Positions 48,723 through 61,699 of a DNA stretch of 64,000 bases are shown here, piece by piece. The stretch lies in the NCBI RefSeq assembly GCF_000276665.1, contig NW_004955405.1, forward strand, positions 8,739,608 through 8,803,607, given 5' to 3'. The translations under genes and the position numbers were made by a program. The notes under the pieces are model-generated. The model was given only the letters and a program-made list of their open reading frames with translations, was not told the origin of the DNA and did no database searches. Origin of the DNA: Chinchilla lanigera (lineage: Eukaryota; Chordata; Mammalia; Rodentia; Chinchillidae). How positions within the stretch are numbered: position 1 is the first letter of the stretch; every line of letters begins with the position of its first letter.

Positions 48723-49949
48723 GTACACACGGGGGAAGCCATGTGCCATGTTAACAAGAGAGAGACCCAACCTCGGGTAGGCCAGTAACTCAGCGATCCT
48801 CCAGCCCAGCCCTGAGCCACAGAGAGCTGCACAACGTGGTTCTGACCCTTGGGCTGGCCAGACCACAAAATGAAAAGGAGCACACCGAGGAGCTGGAGCA
48901 CCTCATCCTTGAATTCTGTTGCTCATAGTGAGGGCAGTAAGTAGTAAAAGCTTGGGAAAGCAGAGAGAGAGGGAGGCATAAAAGGAAACAGAAGGAAATG
49001 ACTTTTTATGTGGTGGCACAAAGATGGGGTGACTGGAAAAGAACCATTCTAGCAGTGGTCAAAAAAGAAGGAACAACACATCTGCGAACACAGCTGTGCT
49101 ATACACTGGAGCAGAAATGCAGGCTGGCTGGGGTGAGAAGCTCCCTGATGTTAACACTGCCCTCCATGCAGTTATTTAAAGCACACGTGCAGAAGTCCTG
49201 TGCCAGCACGTGATGGTGGGGGTGTGCAGTGGGGTCCCCTTCAGGGTGCTGCGGTCCCCCTCAAGGTTTCAGGGGGTAAATGACCCCACACATTTCAGCA
49301 ACCTGTGCCCCCCCGTGACTGATACAGCTGAGTTTCAGGAGCAAGTGAGCTGAGTCTAACTCCCCAGAGTTCATGTCTGTGAGAAGCAGGACTACCCTGT
49401 AGCTACAAAGAGGCTATCTCTTTCTGATAGGGAGACATAAAGTGAGAACAGCTAGCGGTTCTTTCTGCCAGTCTGGGACAAGCCCGCCTGAAATGAAGCC
49501 AACAGAAAGGCAGAACAAGAAATAAAGAGGAGATTTCCAGTATCACTGGAGCAGCTGGATATAGCCAGTGCCAAAAGCAATTGCTGCACGCTTTTCCATT
49601 ATGGGAGTCAACAAATTCCTGTTTTTATATAAGCCAGTTTGGGCTTTCTATTGTTTTTAACTGAAAATGTTTTGACTAATTCAAGGTATCGATAAAATAT
49701 TTGGGACATAGTTTATCCCTGCACACTAGCCATTTACTCTTATTGGGCTCCAAATGCAATCCATCTGGGATACACAAAAATATTAACATACAGTATTTAT
49801 TTTAAAAAAGATACAGTATTTATAATCCTAATAGCAAACACTTGCTAAACTTAGCAAAGGCACACAGTAACATTTTAACATGCTTGCTACTAATATTGTT
49901 ATTCCTGTGTTAATATGGATATTTACATGTGAATATTAGATTTCATATA

Positions 49950-50130
49950 TATATTCACACAACATTTGAAGGTATGTATTCTTGTCACCTCCATCTTAAA
50001 TAACAGGAAACTGACTCAGAGAGGTGGAGAAACGTACCGAACACCGAAGAGTGCTGGGGTCATGAAGCCAGACTGTGCTGGACATCAGCTAACCAGGGTC
50101 ACAGCCAGAGTTCTAGGTATCAGGTTGAGC
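49950..50130 (-). repeat. MIR SINE
   Basis: aaataacaggaaactgactc, agagaggtggagaaacgtac, aagccagactgtgctgg. Confidence 0.6.
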
Positions 50131-52076
50131 TTGAACTCACTGGAGTGATGGCTGGGGCCAGCAGTCAGAGCGGGCAGGCACACAGTAGCCTAACCAAATG
50201 AGAGACACGCTGGGCTCACTCTCCCCTGCTCTTTTCTTGTGCAGCTCTCAGAGTGAGGCAGCGGAGGAGATGCTGAGGGCTTAACACGAGACTCTTAAGG
50301 TTTAAGTCCTATTGTGGCTTCCCAGCTCCCCTCCCCTCTGAGGGAAAGGCTGCTTCCAGAACTTTTATTAAACTGTTATCATGCATTGCTTTTGAGAGTA
50401 AGGCAACATTTTATCACTTTCCCTTTCCTTCCATAAGGCAAGAGGTGGGCCAGCACTGGTTGCAGAGTCTGAGCCAAAATCAGCTGGCAGCAGAGCCTGG
50501 TCATTAACCACCAGACTGGCAGGGCCATGGAAGCCCGTTTTATTACAGGCTCATCCATAATATATTCTGTTTGAACCCTGTATGGATTGAATTCATTTAC
50601 ATAAGCTAACAATTCATCCTCAGGCTCAAATTCCTTTGTGCCTCTCACACACAGCGTGGTTCTTCCTTCTCCCATAGGCAGGCAGGTTACTTAACCTCCT
50701 GAAGTCAGGAACCACTCCTGCAGTGTATTTTTCTGTCACCGGCTCTGAGCCTTTTGTGGGTAGCAACTTTCCCTTGGAGCATCTACAGGGGTATGCAAAT
50801 ACAGTTACACACACAATATGTACACACAATTTTGCTAGAATTAAAGGGACACCCAGAAACCCTTCATGGTCCCTTAGAAAGCATATGAACCCCCAGTTAA
50901 GACCTTCCGTTCTAGTCCATACCACATTTTATAGCGTTAACATATTCATGTTCAAAAAATTTTGTCTACTTACAGACAATGTTTTCACTGAAATATACAA
51001 CAAAACAAAACTAGCAAATAAAACAGTAACACTTAACAATTCTAGCTTGTATAAAAAGGCCCGTTAAGTACACAGAGTCCTGTTCTTTAGGTCTATGCTC
51101 AGCACTGAGGCGTATATAAAGGCTGAAGACCTGGTCCTCATCACAAGACTAACATGGTGAGAGAAGTCTGTACCCAGCAGTCAGGGCCAGCGCGCAGCGG
51201 CATGAAGCGCACTTCACTCTCACTGGTCTTTTCCCTGAGTATTTACGAGCTTTTCTGAGTACACACAGCCTCTTTCCTGTTTCTGTCCCAACACCTCGAT
51301 TTCTCTTTGGGCAACACTTTGGTCCTCCAGGGTGAGGGCCAGGGGTGGACCCAGTGCTGGTGACCACTGTGTGCCATCTATCTTGCTGTGATGATTGGTT
51401 TGGGAACAGCAAGCACTCATGCTTGTCCAGGGACACTCAGACCTGAGATTTCTAAGCAAGTATGTGGGAAGAGAAACTCTCATTTGCTAACTGGCAAAAT
51501 GCAGACCAGGTGCTGCCAATGGGCACCATGAAACCAGTGGAAAAACCCTGCGTGAGAATGAAGCTAACCCAGGAGAAAGCAAAGCCATCAAATGGGTAGG
51601 TCCCTTACAACGTAGTTGGATCACTGGGTATGTCAAGCACAGGTGTCTGTAACCAGAGTCCCAGACTTCCAGCTCCACCAAGGCCAGGCTCTGTCCTTCT
51701 CCAGCCTTGCCTCTAACTCGTCCTCTCCAAGAGCACCGCGAAGTCATCACAGAAGGCCAAAGACTGCAAAGGATTAGGGTCCATTCACTTTTGCTTTTCT
51801 TAATGTCTCTATAACCCTGGTCAACAAACAGTAGTCTTTATTTTAATAAAAAGCACACATTTACAACAATTTATTTAGTTGTTATTTAAGTTAAAAGCTT
51901 TGTTGGGAGCTACCATCTTAAAATATTGCCAGAGAACACCACTATTACCTAATTTGTTGCCTGAAAGTGTTAGAGTAAATTAAGTAAAAGCTGCAACAGG
52001 AAGCGCTAATCTAAATCTAAATCTCCAAGAGGAAGAAAAATGAAAGTCCATAGCACAACACTAAAATGCCTTTCGT

Positions 52077-52262
52077 TTTCCTCCCAGTACCAGGGGTTGA
52101 ACCCAGAGCCTTCACACTAAGCTACATTCCCAGTTGCTTTTATTTTAAGACAAGGTCTTGCTAAGTTACTAAGTTGCCAAGGCTGGGCTTGAACTTGTGA
52201 TTTTCCTGCCTCAGCTTCCCAGAATGCTGGGATTATAGGTGTGTGCCACCACATTTGGCTTA
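52077..52262 (-). repeat. Dimeric B1-ID SINE
   Basis: On the minus strand a single-copy 7SL-like part (gtggcacacacctataatcc) is followed by an ID-like part (gggaatgtagcttagtgtga, gggttcaacccctggtactg). Same order as the element at 3256-3422. Confidence 0.82.
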
Positions 52263-52689
52263 AAATATATCTTAAAGGAAGTGAAAAGAATACAGTAAAT
52301 ACTAGACAGCTTAAAAATTGTTTTCCCTTGGTGGCAATATTCCAGAAAATTAGAACAAAAAGAATCATACATGTTTCCCAAATTGTCCACATAAATCACA
52401 TTATCTTGATAATGGAAAACAATAGAGCTTTTAGAAATAAAAGCCAGGTAGTGATATAAATTGAAAACAATCCTTTGCTTTTCCTTTAAAACACTATAAG
52501 GATGGACTCATCCCAAAAACAATTATTCATATGTTTTCACTGAAAGATACTTTAAGTGATGAAATAAGCACTATGTCTTCTAGATGTTTCTAGAATGTTT
52601 CTTAGGACCCCAAGATCAGAAGCTTGGGCAAGACCACACCGAACCAAATGTTAGATTCCAGCTAGTGTTTCCCCAAAAAACTCCCAAGA

Positions 52690-52779
52690 GGGGGCTGGGG
52701 ATTTAGCTCAGTGGCACTGCGCCTGCCTGGCAAGCGCAAAGTCGTGAGTTCCATTCCTGGCACCAGAAAAAAAACAACA
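52690..52779 (+). repeat. ID SINE with target duplication
   Basis: gggctggggatttagctcag, gcgcctgcctggcaagcgca, gtgagttccattcctggcac, then an A-rich tail. It is flanked by aaaaaactcccaaga at 52675-52689 and 52780-52794. Confidence 0.95.
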
Positions 52780-53879
52780 AAAAAACTCCCAAGAAAATGT
52801 CAAAGCATTCTCGGTGATGTGTTAGATCCTAATAAGGCCTTGTGATCAACAAGTGTTTCTCAGAGTGTAACTTTAGCTCTGTTTTATGCTTGATCTTTTC
52901 CATAGTAAAAATTTCCTTGCAATATAAAAAAAAAAAATCTTGCCCCAACTCTCCCAAAAAGATATAGGATAGCTGGTTACACAAATGTTTTTGAACTTTT
53001 TTAGCAGTGTTTTAAAAACATGAAACTCATCTTGAGTTGAAACATGAGATTTCTAATTCCCAAGGCTCCACTTTTATGCTTGCGGTATGAGCCCCTACGG
53101 AGAAAGCACCCTGCGAAGTGCTCACTTCCCATTACCAACCCACAGCCCAGCACACTAATCATACTCATCTGGTTGCTGCTCACCCATACATGCCACTGTC
53201 CACAGTAATCATCACTAAGTTTCACTATGGACTAATAACTTTAAAAACCTCATTTTGAACACAAAAGCTATTTGAAATTACTATATTATCCCTAATTTAT
53301 TTCTAGTTTAAGTGTGGTTAGAAGCCCCACCAGGCTTTTTATGTAAGATTGTAACTATAATGAGGCAACAAACCCTAAAGTATTTTATTACCACAGAAAA
53401 TATAAACTGTTAAAATATGCACCAATTCTGAATGAAAATAAAAGTTTCTGCTGAGACCTAAAGGACAGATCCACAAATGTTCTGAAAAGGAACCCTCTGA
53501 AAAGACAAGTTCTGCTTTCTAAGAGAATATGCTTCAAATAAATCCAGAACATACCCAAACATGTGTCTCATTTATCAATTATTTATCAGGCACATTTTAG
53601 AGGAGAGTGCTGGACAGGGGAAATCCCAAGAGAGCTGCCCTGTTATAGAAGCGTTCTGCCTTGGAAGTTTCATAGTAGGAACAGCCTGAGGCCACTGGGG
53701 CTTCCCTCCCTGAGGAGAACAGGAGCCCAGAAGCCTGCAGCTCCCAGCACTGCCCTCGGTGCTGCACCCTTTGGTCTCAGACCCAACCCGAGCGCCAGAC
53801 ACACGGGAACTCAGTCCATGAAAATCGGCCAATATGAGCATTTTCTACGGTGCATCGAAGCCTGCTGAGCTGTGTTCTT

Positions 53880-54240
53880 CCTCCCTCTCCCTAACTGCAT
53901 GCTGTGCCCCTCCAGTCACACGGGCCTGCCTTCCCTTCCCTGGCTGCCCCACGTGACTGACTGCCAGTCTCCACCTTCCTGCTGAGCATCTTCCTTGTCT
54001 TCTCAATCCGAGTGGGTTACTCTCACCCTCAGGGTTCATTTAGACAGAAACTCAGAGAAGGCATTTCCGGCCACCTTTGCTAGCTTATCCCTCTCCCTGT
54101 CCTGAAATCCCTTGGCTGGTGTTCAGCCACTGCCCACAGCAAGTGCTTCTTGAGAACAGAGACCACACCCACCTCCCCACCTGTGTTCCCAAGCACGGCA
54201 TCCTGTGCACAGTGTTCAAACAAATGAAAGGCCAAATTAA
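53880..54240 (+). mobile_element. L2 3' region
   Basis: tcagagaaggcatttccggc, cttcttgagaacagagacca and tcctgtgcacagtgttcaaa follow L2 sense order. Diverged. Confidence 0.5.
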
Positions 54241-54424
54241 TAAATGACACCAACACCCCTCACCCCCACAATCAGCTCCATCTAAAAGGCAAATGTAGAA
54301 ACAAGTAAGTCGAAGTTAAAATATTTTAATCAGCTTGAGCTGAGATACAAATGCAAATTTTCATTCTGCTCTCATGTATTCTCAGCATCATCAAAGCGCT
54401 GATGAGAGAGCAATAAACTAAACC

Positions 54425-54540
54425 AGGTGCAGCTGCACACGTCTTTTGTCCCAGCTACTCAGGAAGTTGAGACAGGACAATCTTAAGCCTACAAGTCTGA
54501 GACCAGCTTGGGAGACCCTATGTCAAAAACCAAAATGAAA
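54425..54540 (+). repeat. Old B1-like SINE
   Basis: cagctgcacacgtcttttgt, cccagctactcaggaagttg, gagaccagcttgggagaccc, with A-rich end. No internal duplication seen. Confidence 0.7.
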
Positions 54541-54726
54541 TGGAAAAAAAGAAAGATCTCAACAAACTAACATCTTCTTGGAACTCAGACCCATCCATGG
54601 AAAAGACTCACCCTACTGTTACAGTGACGTGAGAAAATACAATGCTATTAATCCATTATTTTCTTCTTCCTACAAAAAAACACCCTGGAAAATCACTCCA
54701 AGTACGTGCAGTCACATGTCCATGTG

Positions 54727-54757
54727 CGTGCACACACTCACACACACACACACACCC
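54727..54757. repeat. (CA)n microsatellite
   Basis: About ten CA dinucleotides. Confidence 0.9.
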
Positions 54758-55826
54758 GTGGGATGGCTCTCTGGCACCACGCCATGTCTCCACCTACACT
54801 TAACCCCCAGAGGCCCTCGCAGTCCTTGCTCAGGGCGCTGGCTTGGTGTGTACCGGGCTTTTATGGCAACTGTGTGGGCAGGAAATGCAAACCCCACTTC
54901 CCTCTGGAGGATATGCAGATGATGAGGGCATGATCTGGGGTGAATTGCACCTTCCTGCCTCAGGAAGCTCCGAGCTTCCTCGTCACATCCTCCTCAGCCA
55001 GGCAGTGGGCTCAGACCTGCACTGAAGCCCCTGATGTACAGCTGCCCAATGGGGAACATAGGAGACACTGAAATAATTTGTTTTTTCTCATGACCCAGAA
55101 CAATCTCCTCTCCTGACAGAAATGGCAGTATAGAGTGTTGTGTACAGCAACAGTCTAAACTCATGTTCTCAACAGAACAACATGGTATTCATCTGGCTAT
55201 CTCTTGAGTTTTTCTGTTAATCTTTCACTTCTTATTCATTCATTTTACTAATTCTTACTAATAAGCACATGGTAGCAGAGGCCCAAGGCTTAAGGAAAGT
55301 TGACAGGAAAAGAATTCGAACCTGCAAAAACCGCTTCCATTGACTTATTTTTTCTCTCTGGTTTGAGATAGGTCATCACTTGTTTATAGTAGTAGAGCTG
55401 CAGGGGTGGAGGTGCATCCAAAACAATGTCTTAAGTGAAGTCCTCCAAGGCCCAGTTATTATCCTTCTTTGCTAAAGACTGGGGGGAAATGCTTAGGCAG
55501 GCTTTTGTGTTTTGAAAAAGATTTCCAATTCCTACAAAGTGTTTACTCTTTAAAAAAATAAAAATGGTTTTAATAATAAGTTTGTCAAAAATTATACCAA
55601 TATTTTGAAAGAACCCAGAGGCAAAACAACCACTATAATCACATTGATCTATAATGGACACAATATTAAACATGAAGTACAATAATTTAAAAGTTGACTA
55701 CACAGAAAATCTTTAATTTTATACCATTATTCATAGCGATTTAAAGTCAAAACCAATTAATGGACAAGACAAGATATCTCTGTATCTCTGATAGTAATGC
55801 CCTTAATATTAAAATAGTATACTTTA

Positions 55827-55941
55827 GGGGCTGGGGATTTAGCTCAGCGGCAAAAGCGCCTGCCTGGCAAGCGCAAGGTCGTGAGTTCGGTTCCCGGTAC
55901 TGGAGAAAAACCAAAAAAAATAAAAAAATAAAAATAAAAAT
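55827..55941 (+). repeat. Full-length ID SINE with perfect 16-bp target duplication
   Basis: gggctggggatttagctcag (A box), gcgcctgcctggcaagcgca, tgagttcggttcccggtact (B box), then an A/(AAAAT) tail. It is flanked by identical aaaatagtatacttta at 55811-55826 and 55942-55957. Best-preserved SINE in the window. Confidence 0.97.
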
Positions 55942-56319
55942 AAAATAGTATACTTTAGCATACTTGCATTTCTCTAAGCAGGTTACACACTCCACGGTAA
56001 TGTATACAATACAAACAGGCCTGTAGTCTCCACTAAAATGCCACTAAATCTACTGAAGCAGAAGAAAACACACAAACAGTATTGAATCTTGACACAGAAA
56101 AAAGAGAGGGCCGCATCTGGCACTTTTGGCATGCTACTGAGAACAAACCCGGGCAGGAAGTCAGATTCAACACTCTTTGATCTAGGTTGCAATGTAGAAA
56201 GCTGTTTTTTCCCCTCAGAATAAAATGTCCATCAGACCAAGCTTATAAGTAACTATAATGAATATAAGAGCCACCATTCTACCATCCAAGAAGTCCCATA
56301 CTTAGAATACAACTGAGAA

Positions 56320-57215
56320 TTCTAAACGTTCTATGGAGATACTCTGCCCCAATAGGGAATGGGGCAAAATTCTCTACCCCTTGAGCTTTGGTGCACGTAG
56401 GAATGAAGTGTCTAGAGAAGGAAGGAAAGAAGACTAATTTTATAGTATAGAAACCCAGCAGTCACTACTTCAGCCAGGTGACCAAAATCATGATGACACA
56501 GCCATAGTGAGGGATAAGTCATACTGACAGAATGCATGCTTGTTAGAACAAAAATGGCGTTTTTATGTCTGGGTTCTTCCTCTAGTATAATCATGAGAAA
56601 ACATCTGACAAGTCCTAACTGAGGGACAGTCTACAAAATAGCTGAATAGTATTCCTCAAAATTGTGAAGGTCATATAGATAAATGGAATAAAACTGAGAG
56701 ATCAGAAAAAAAACCTGTCGAAGTCATCAAAAGAAAAGTAAGTTTGCAAAGCAGTCACTGCGAACAGCAGCATAGAAATCACAAAAAAAAAAAGTAAGAA
56801 ATCACAATAGTTAAATGTAATGGACTGTCCTGGGTGAGATCTTGGAACAGAAAAGGATGATGGGTAAAAACTAACAAACTCAGGAGCTGAGGATGTAGCC
56901 CAGATAGAATGCATGCTTAGCATGAGGCAGGCCCTAAGTTTGATCCCAAGAAACACACATATACACAAACAACCAGACAGAGATAGAAGAAGAAAGAAAA
57001 CAACAACAATAAACCACTAAGGACCTCTGTATGGACTTTAGTTAAGAATAAGCTATCATTACGGGTCCATTACTTGTAAGAAATATTCCACATTAACAGT
57101 AAGATGTTAGCAGAGTAAACAAGCAGCAGGGAAGGTGGGAACTCTGTTCTGTCCTTCCAATTTTTTTTGTAAATCTAAACCTTCTAAAAAATGAAATTTA
57201 TTTTAACAAGTAAGG
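56320..57215 (+). mobile_element. L1M 3' end (split by an ID)
   Basis: Landmarks in sense order of an ancient L1 3' end: tataatcatgagaaaacatc, gggacagtctacaaaatagc, gtgagatcttggaacagaaa, then after the ID ttttttttgtaaatctaaac. Confidence 0.7.
56882..56965 (+). repeat. ID SINE (diverged) inside L1M
   Basis: gagctgaggatgtagcccag, gcatgcttagcatgaggcag, ctaagtttgatcccaagaaa, then an A-rich tail to about 57012. Confidence 0.8.
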
Positions 57216-58984
57216 CTGAGTTTGATGTTTAAGTTTCCATATACATCGACAGGTTAGAAACAGACCAATCAAAGTGCTGCCTATCTTTAAAATTTGTCAT
57301 AGTTGTCCAGATGGTGGCTATTCTATACTGACTTAAAGCGAAAGAGACTAGCAAAAACCCAGAAAGGAAGTCTAAACTAACTCATTTGCATCTAATCTCC
57401 CATTAGGCACCAATGTCACCCGGTAAATTTAACACTTCCTGTACAGCTTAAATCCAGGGTCCTCCAAAACTCCCGAAAGTGTACTCTGTGGACAGCCATG
57501 ACCCCCATGCTATTCCAGAGAAGAGCCAAGTGTCCAGCGTGTGTTGGGTGATTCTGTGATCACAATCTCCACAAGCCTTGTGCAATCCAGATAAACCTGT
57601 TCCCTTCACTGGTGAACCTCTTTGAATCTTTAATACAGATATACAGTGATGAAAACATTTTGCATCATTCCCTAAACTTCTCTGACCACAAAACTCCCCA
57701 GGGACAGCTCCAGGGACAAGGTTTCATAATACAGCTTTGGGAAATTCAGTGGTAAGCATCCAGGCAGGGGGAGGTGGCAGCTCCTCCAAAGGCCTCATGC
57801 AGGGCAGCTAAGAGGTGTGACCAAGCCCAAGATGGAAACTAAAAGTTTTCTAGATGTTCATTTTTCTTTATTCAATTTCTTCATTCAACAGAATGACTTT
57901 AAGCACTCAAATACGTATGCACACAGTTGTGAGGTATGCATGGCATCCCAAAATATTAATGAGACTTAGTATAAATATTGTAGAAAGGAATCATCCCTCC
58001 CTGCTCCTGTAGCAAAGATCATAAGGTGCCTGCTGCTCTGTAATATGTCAGTCATCAGATGTGGTCCAAGAGGTGAAGGCTTTCCTTAACAAAAACCTCC
58101 AACTGCCTAAATATCTGAAGAGGACACAAGGACCTACCTGAGAACTGTCTTTGGAGTTAATTCAAGCTGTTCTACTGATTACTCAAATACTTGCTTAAAA
58201 ACACAACGATTTAAAGGAAAGCTAACAAAAATGAGAGCTATGTTTGTCTCAGAGAACTGAACATAATGAATCCAAAACATAAAATTTTCCTCTAAATAAA
58301 ATTTTCCTCTAAAATTTCATGCTAGGAAAATAGTTGTCAACAAGCCATTGAGAAATTAAAAGCATCTCAAATGTTACTGGAATGTAGAGCAAGAAAATGA
58401 GTTAGCTAAAACATAACAACAATAAAAAGTAAAGCTTGAAAAAGTAGCTTTTAAAGAAAATTACCAATTAAAACCCAAGTCTTATATTGTCCCTGGATGG
58501 CAATCTCCTAGTTGACAAAAGATCTCAGAACTGAGATTATCAGCCAGAGAGCCTGACGAGTTGCTGAGCCAGTAGGGTGGACGGCTTATGTCCAGGTTGG
58601 GAACTGTAACCAGGAGGACCTCTGGAGATCAACTGTGCCTGTGCTGGGGATGCTTCTGAGGCTGGTGCTGATTAACACACACATGCAGAGTGCCGAAGAG
58701 TTTGCAAAGGGTGCTTCCTGCCATCTGCACACTCCAGAGGCAGGTTCTGGCTTCTGGTGCTGTTTCAGAGTCGCCAGCTCCTTCTTTTCATCCTGCCACA
58801 CTCACAATCACCTGCTCACACCTGACAAGCCTCTTAAGCAGAGCAGACTAGCGTGAGACCCTGTGGTCCAACTGAACAGCCAGAAGCAGAGACAGCAAGA
58901 CTTTTCAGACTGCCATTTAGACAACAAGTGTGAAATGTTAATTCCTTTTCTGCAGCAGCAGGGCAGAACCTGTGCTAGCTCTCA

Positions 58985-59110
58985 GTGTGTTTTCACATTT
59001 AATCCCTCAGCACCTGTGAACTAGGCTCTGTAAATATTCCCACTTACCCAGCAAAGACACAGTAAACACAGAGAAAGAACTCCCTCAGAGTTGCACAACC
59101 ACCCTAACCC
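58985..59110 (-). repeat. MIR SINE
   Basis: ttttcacatttaatccctca, aatattcccacttacccagc, cagagttgcacaaccacc. Confidence 0.55.
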
Positions 59111-60814
59111 ACGCCTTTACACCTAGCCACACTGTTCTCAGCTAGTGTGGTCCTTTTCTCAATACAGGGTGAGAAGTGCAGACGGAAACAAGCCTCTCAA
59201 GCATCTGCACAGCATCCATAATGACAGTGGGACACCGTCCCTCCTATGTACTCTGCTGCAGAATAGCAGTGCCGAAGTTAAGGCATCAGGCTAAGAGCTC
59301 CCTTCCAGTCTTTCAAATTTGAAAAGCATAAAGCATCAATGTAAGACAAATAGCTAAATAAGACCAGATATTCAAAATGAATGCTACAGGCGTTAACAAG
59401 CTAATGAGGTAATGTTATAATAAAGGGAAAAAACTGGTGTCTAGCTTTATCTCTGTTCTTATGCAGAAAGGAAGGAAAATATAGAATGGAAATAAGATAG
59501 TAATTGGTGACTAGAAGTTCACAAGATAATTTAGTCCTTTTGCATGCTAAAATATCACACATACAATGTTTTTTGAACACCAGTTAAAGGTAACTTTGAT
59601 ATTACTAGATACCAATTTTACTTGGATTTCTTGAATACTCACTCATTAGAAATACCTCATAACAGAAGTAGACTCTAAAAGCTTTTTTCATTTTCCAGGT
59701 CCTTTATCTTTGGCTACCTTAATATTCAGGTTCTGCTCAAATTAAGGATATATCTTTACAAGTGAAAGAAAATAAGAGATTTGAGTCAACCGTTACATCA
59801 AAAGAAAACCTACAGGCAGTTTCAGTTATTTTTTCCTCAGTGTAGCATGAACTGACTAACTGCATTGAGCTGTTTTTGTTTCCCCTCCAGAGATGTCACT
59901 TCCCTGAAGAATTTACACCAACATTCAACAAATCCTTAAAAAAAAAAGCATCACCTTAAAACTGACTTTTATCATTTTGTCTATAACATCTTAAAAGTAG
60001 AAGATACTATTTTTTCTAAGCAGAAGCATTCTGATCAGATTTAGTCCATGACTATGTGTTCCACCCAGATAACAAGACAAGCTGTTAACTCACCATTTGG
60101 TGACAAATGCCTCTTTCTTCAACCCACCCCCACCCCACTGGTGTTATTTTTAGCAATGAAGAGAGTGACTTACAAGCAGACTTTTCTAAAGGCTAAAGCA
60201 ATGCTTTTATTCACTAAAGCTCTTCCCATGATCTATAAAATATTTCACTTAGATTCTTGTGATTTCCTAAACCTGAAGAATATATTTGCCACAGGAGGTT
60301 TTCTAATTAATTCTCCCACTCTGAAAACACACAGTACAGTGAGACTGGTCTCCCATGCGAGTCCAGCCCCTGCTCAGCTCCTGTCAACAGGGCTGTACCG
60401 CACAAGGCCCTGCTCTCAGGTATCTAGGAAATACGATAACAAATCCCAGGCCTAAGAAGCTCCTGGTCCTTGAAAACAAGCTACAGGCACCACTCTAAGC
60501 TCTGCAGATGACAGCCACAAGGAAAACAAATCTGTGTCCTTGGGATACACGTTCTTATCAGAAAGGATAATGTCAAACTGCGCACAGATGCGCATGACAG
60601 AAGTGCTGAAGAAAAGGCAGTGAGGGGTGAAGCTTTTCTACATCAGGTGGCCTTCGGCTTGGAAGAACATTCCTATGAACTAAGATTCAAAGCAAATAAG
60701 AGTAAGTCTTGCAAATATTTTAGGTGAAAGCATCCCACACATGTAGTACTAATATTTAGGCAATTGCTAATAACACAGTTTCAACACAAGGTTTGCTATT
60801 CACTTGGCTACAAG

Positions 60815-60930
60815 TTCCTTAAGAGTAAAAGTCAGACTTTCTCCATTGCCGTATCTCTAGAACCTGGCTGGACTCCTGGCAAACAGAAATACTCAGTATT
60901 TTCTGAACAAATGCTACTAAACTAGTGAGA
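60815..60930 (+). mobile_element. L2 3' end
   Basis: caagttccttaagagtaaaa, atctctagaacctggctgga, atactcagtattttctgaac. Confidence 0.5.
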
Positions 60931-61699
60931 AGTGATTAGGTCTGCTAGAAAAAAAAAAACTGAGGAGGGGGAAAAGGCCAGCAATAGTTCATGACAGTGT
61001 CTTAGGATCTTTTTTGTTTTTTAAGTCAATGGATTTTTCTCACTGAAAGAAAAACCCGACTTGGGATATATACAAGTTGTGATTTCTTCGGCAGCAGTGT
61101 TACGGTTGTACTGAAGTGCACAGCCACTGCCTGCTCTGCCAGTGTTCAGTCGTGGTACAGGTCATATAAACAGAGACCACAGATGCTTCACTGGTAAAGG
61201 TTTCTTATGCAAAATGTGTGTGCACAGTGACAGGCTAACAATGCAGACAGCACCAAGTACTCAGCATGCTCGCCGAGGGTGTCGCTGTCACCTCCAAGCA
61301 GCGCCCAGAACACCAGGCTCCTCTTCTCACGGAGGCTACCTCCACGGCTTATCCTCCACTCACGCTGTGCACATCATCCTGAGGTGAGTCTATGTGGACC
61401 GCTTGTTTTCAGCAAGTCACCTATGACGATTTCTACTAACAAACTGAGGTAGAACCTACTTGAACGGATTTTAAATGTGTATTCACTTTTTGTTTTTAAT
61501 ATATACGCCTGACTGTGCCCAATCATCAAGCTGCATGCACGAAAAACTGGCCAGCTCATGGGGTCATTTTAAGTAATGGGTTGAGTAGCTAAGCAGTAAG
61601 TGGGGTGTGCAGGCAGACAACCTCGCAGGGAAGAGAACATGAACAAAGAAAGGGAGAAAATACAGGGCACATTTGAGGGACACTGACCCTGGAACGTTC

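Noticed and set aside
50379..50925. Two adjacent minus-strand frames suggesting a processed pseudogene
   Set aside because: No recognisable protein family, no poly-A tail or target duplication, and the frames do not join.
55827..55900. tRNA-like sequence with A and B boxes
   Set aside because: It is the head of an ID SINE with A-rich tail and target duplications, not a functional tRNA gene.
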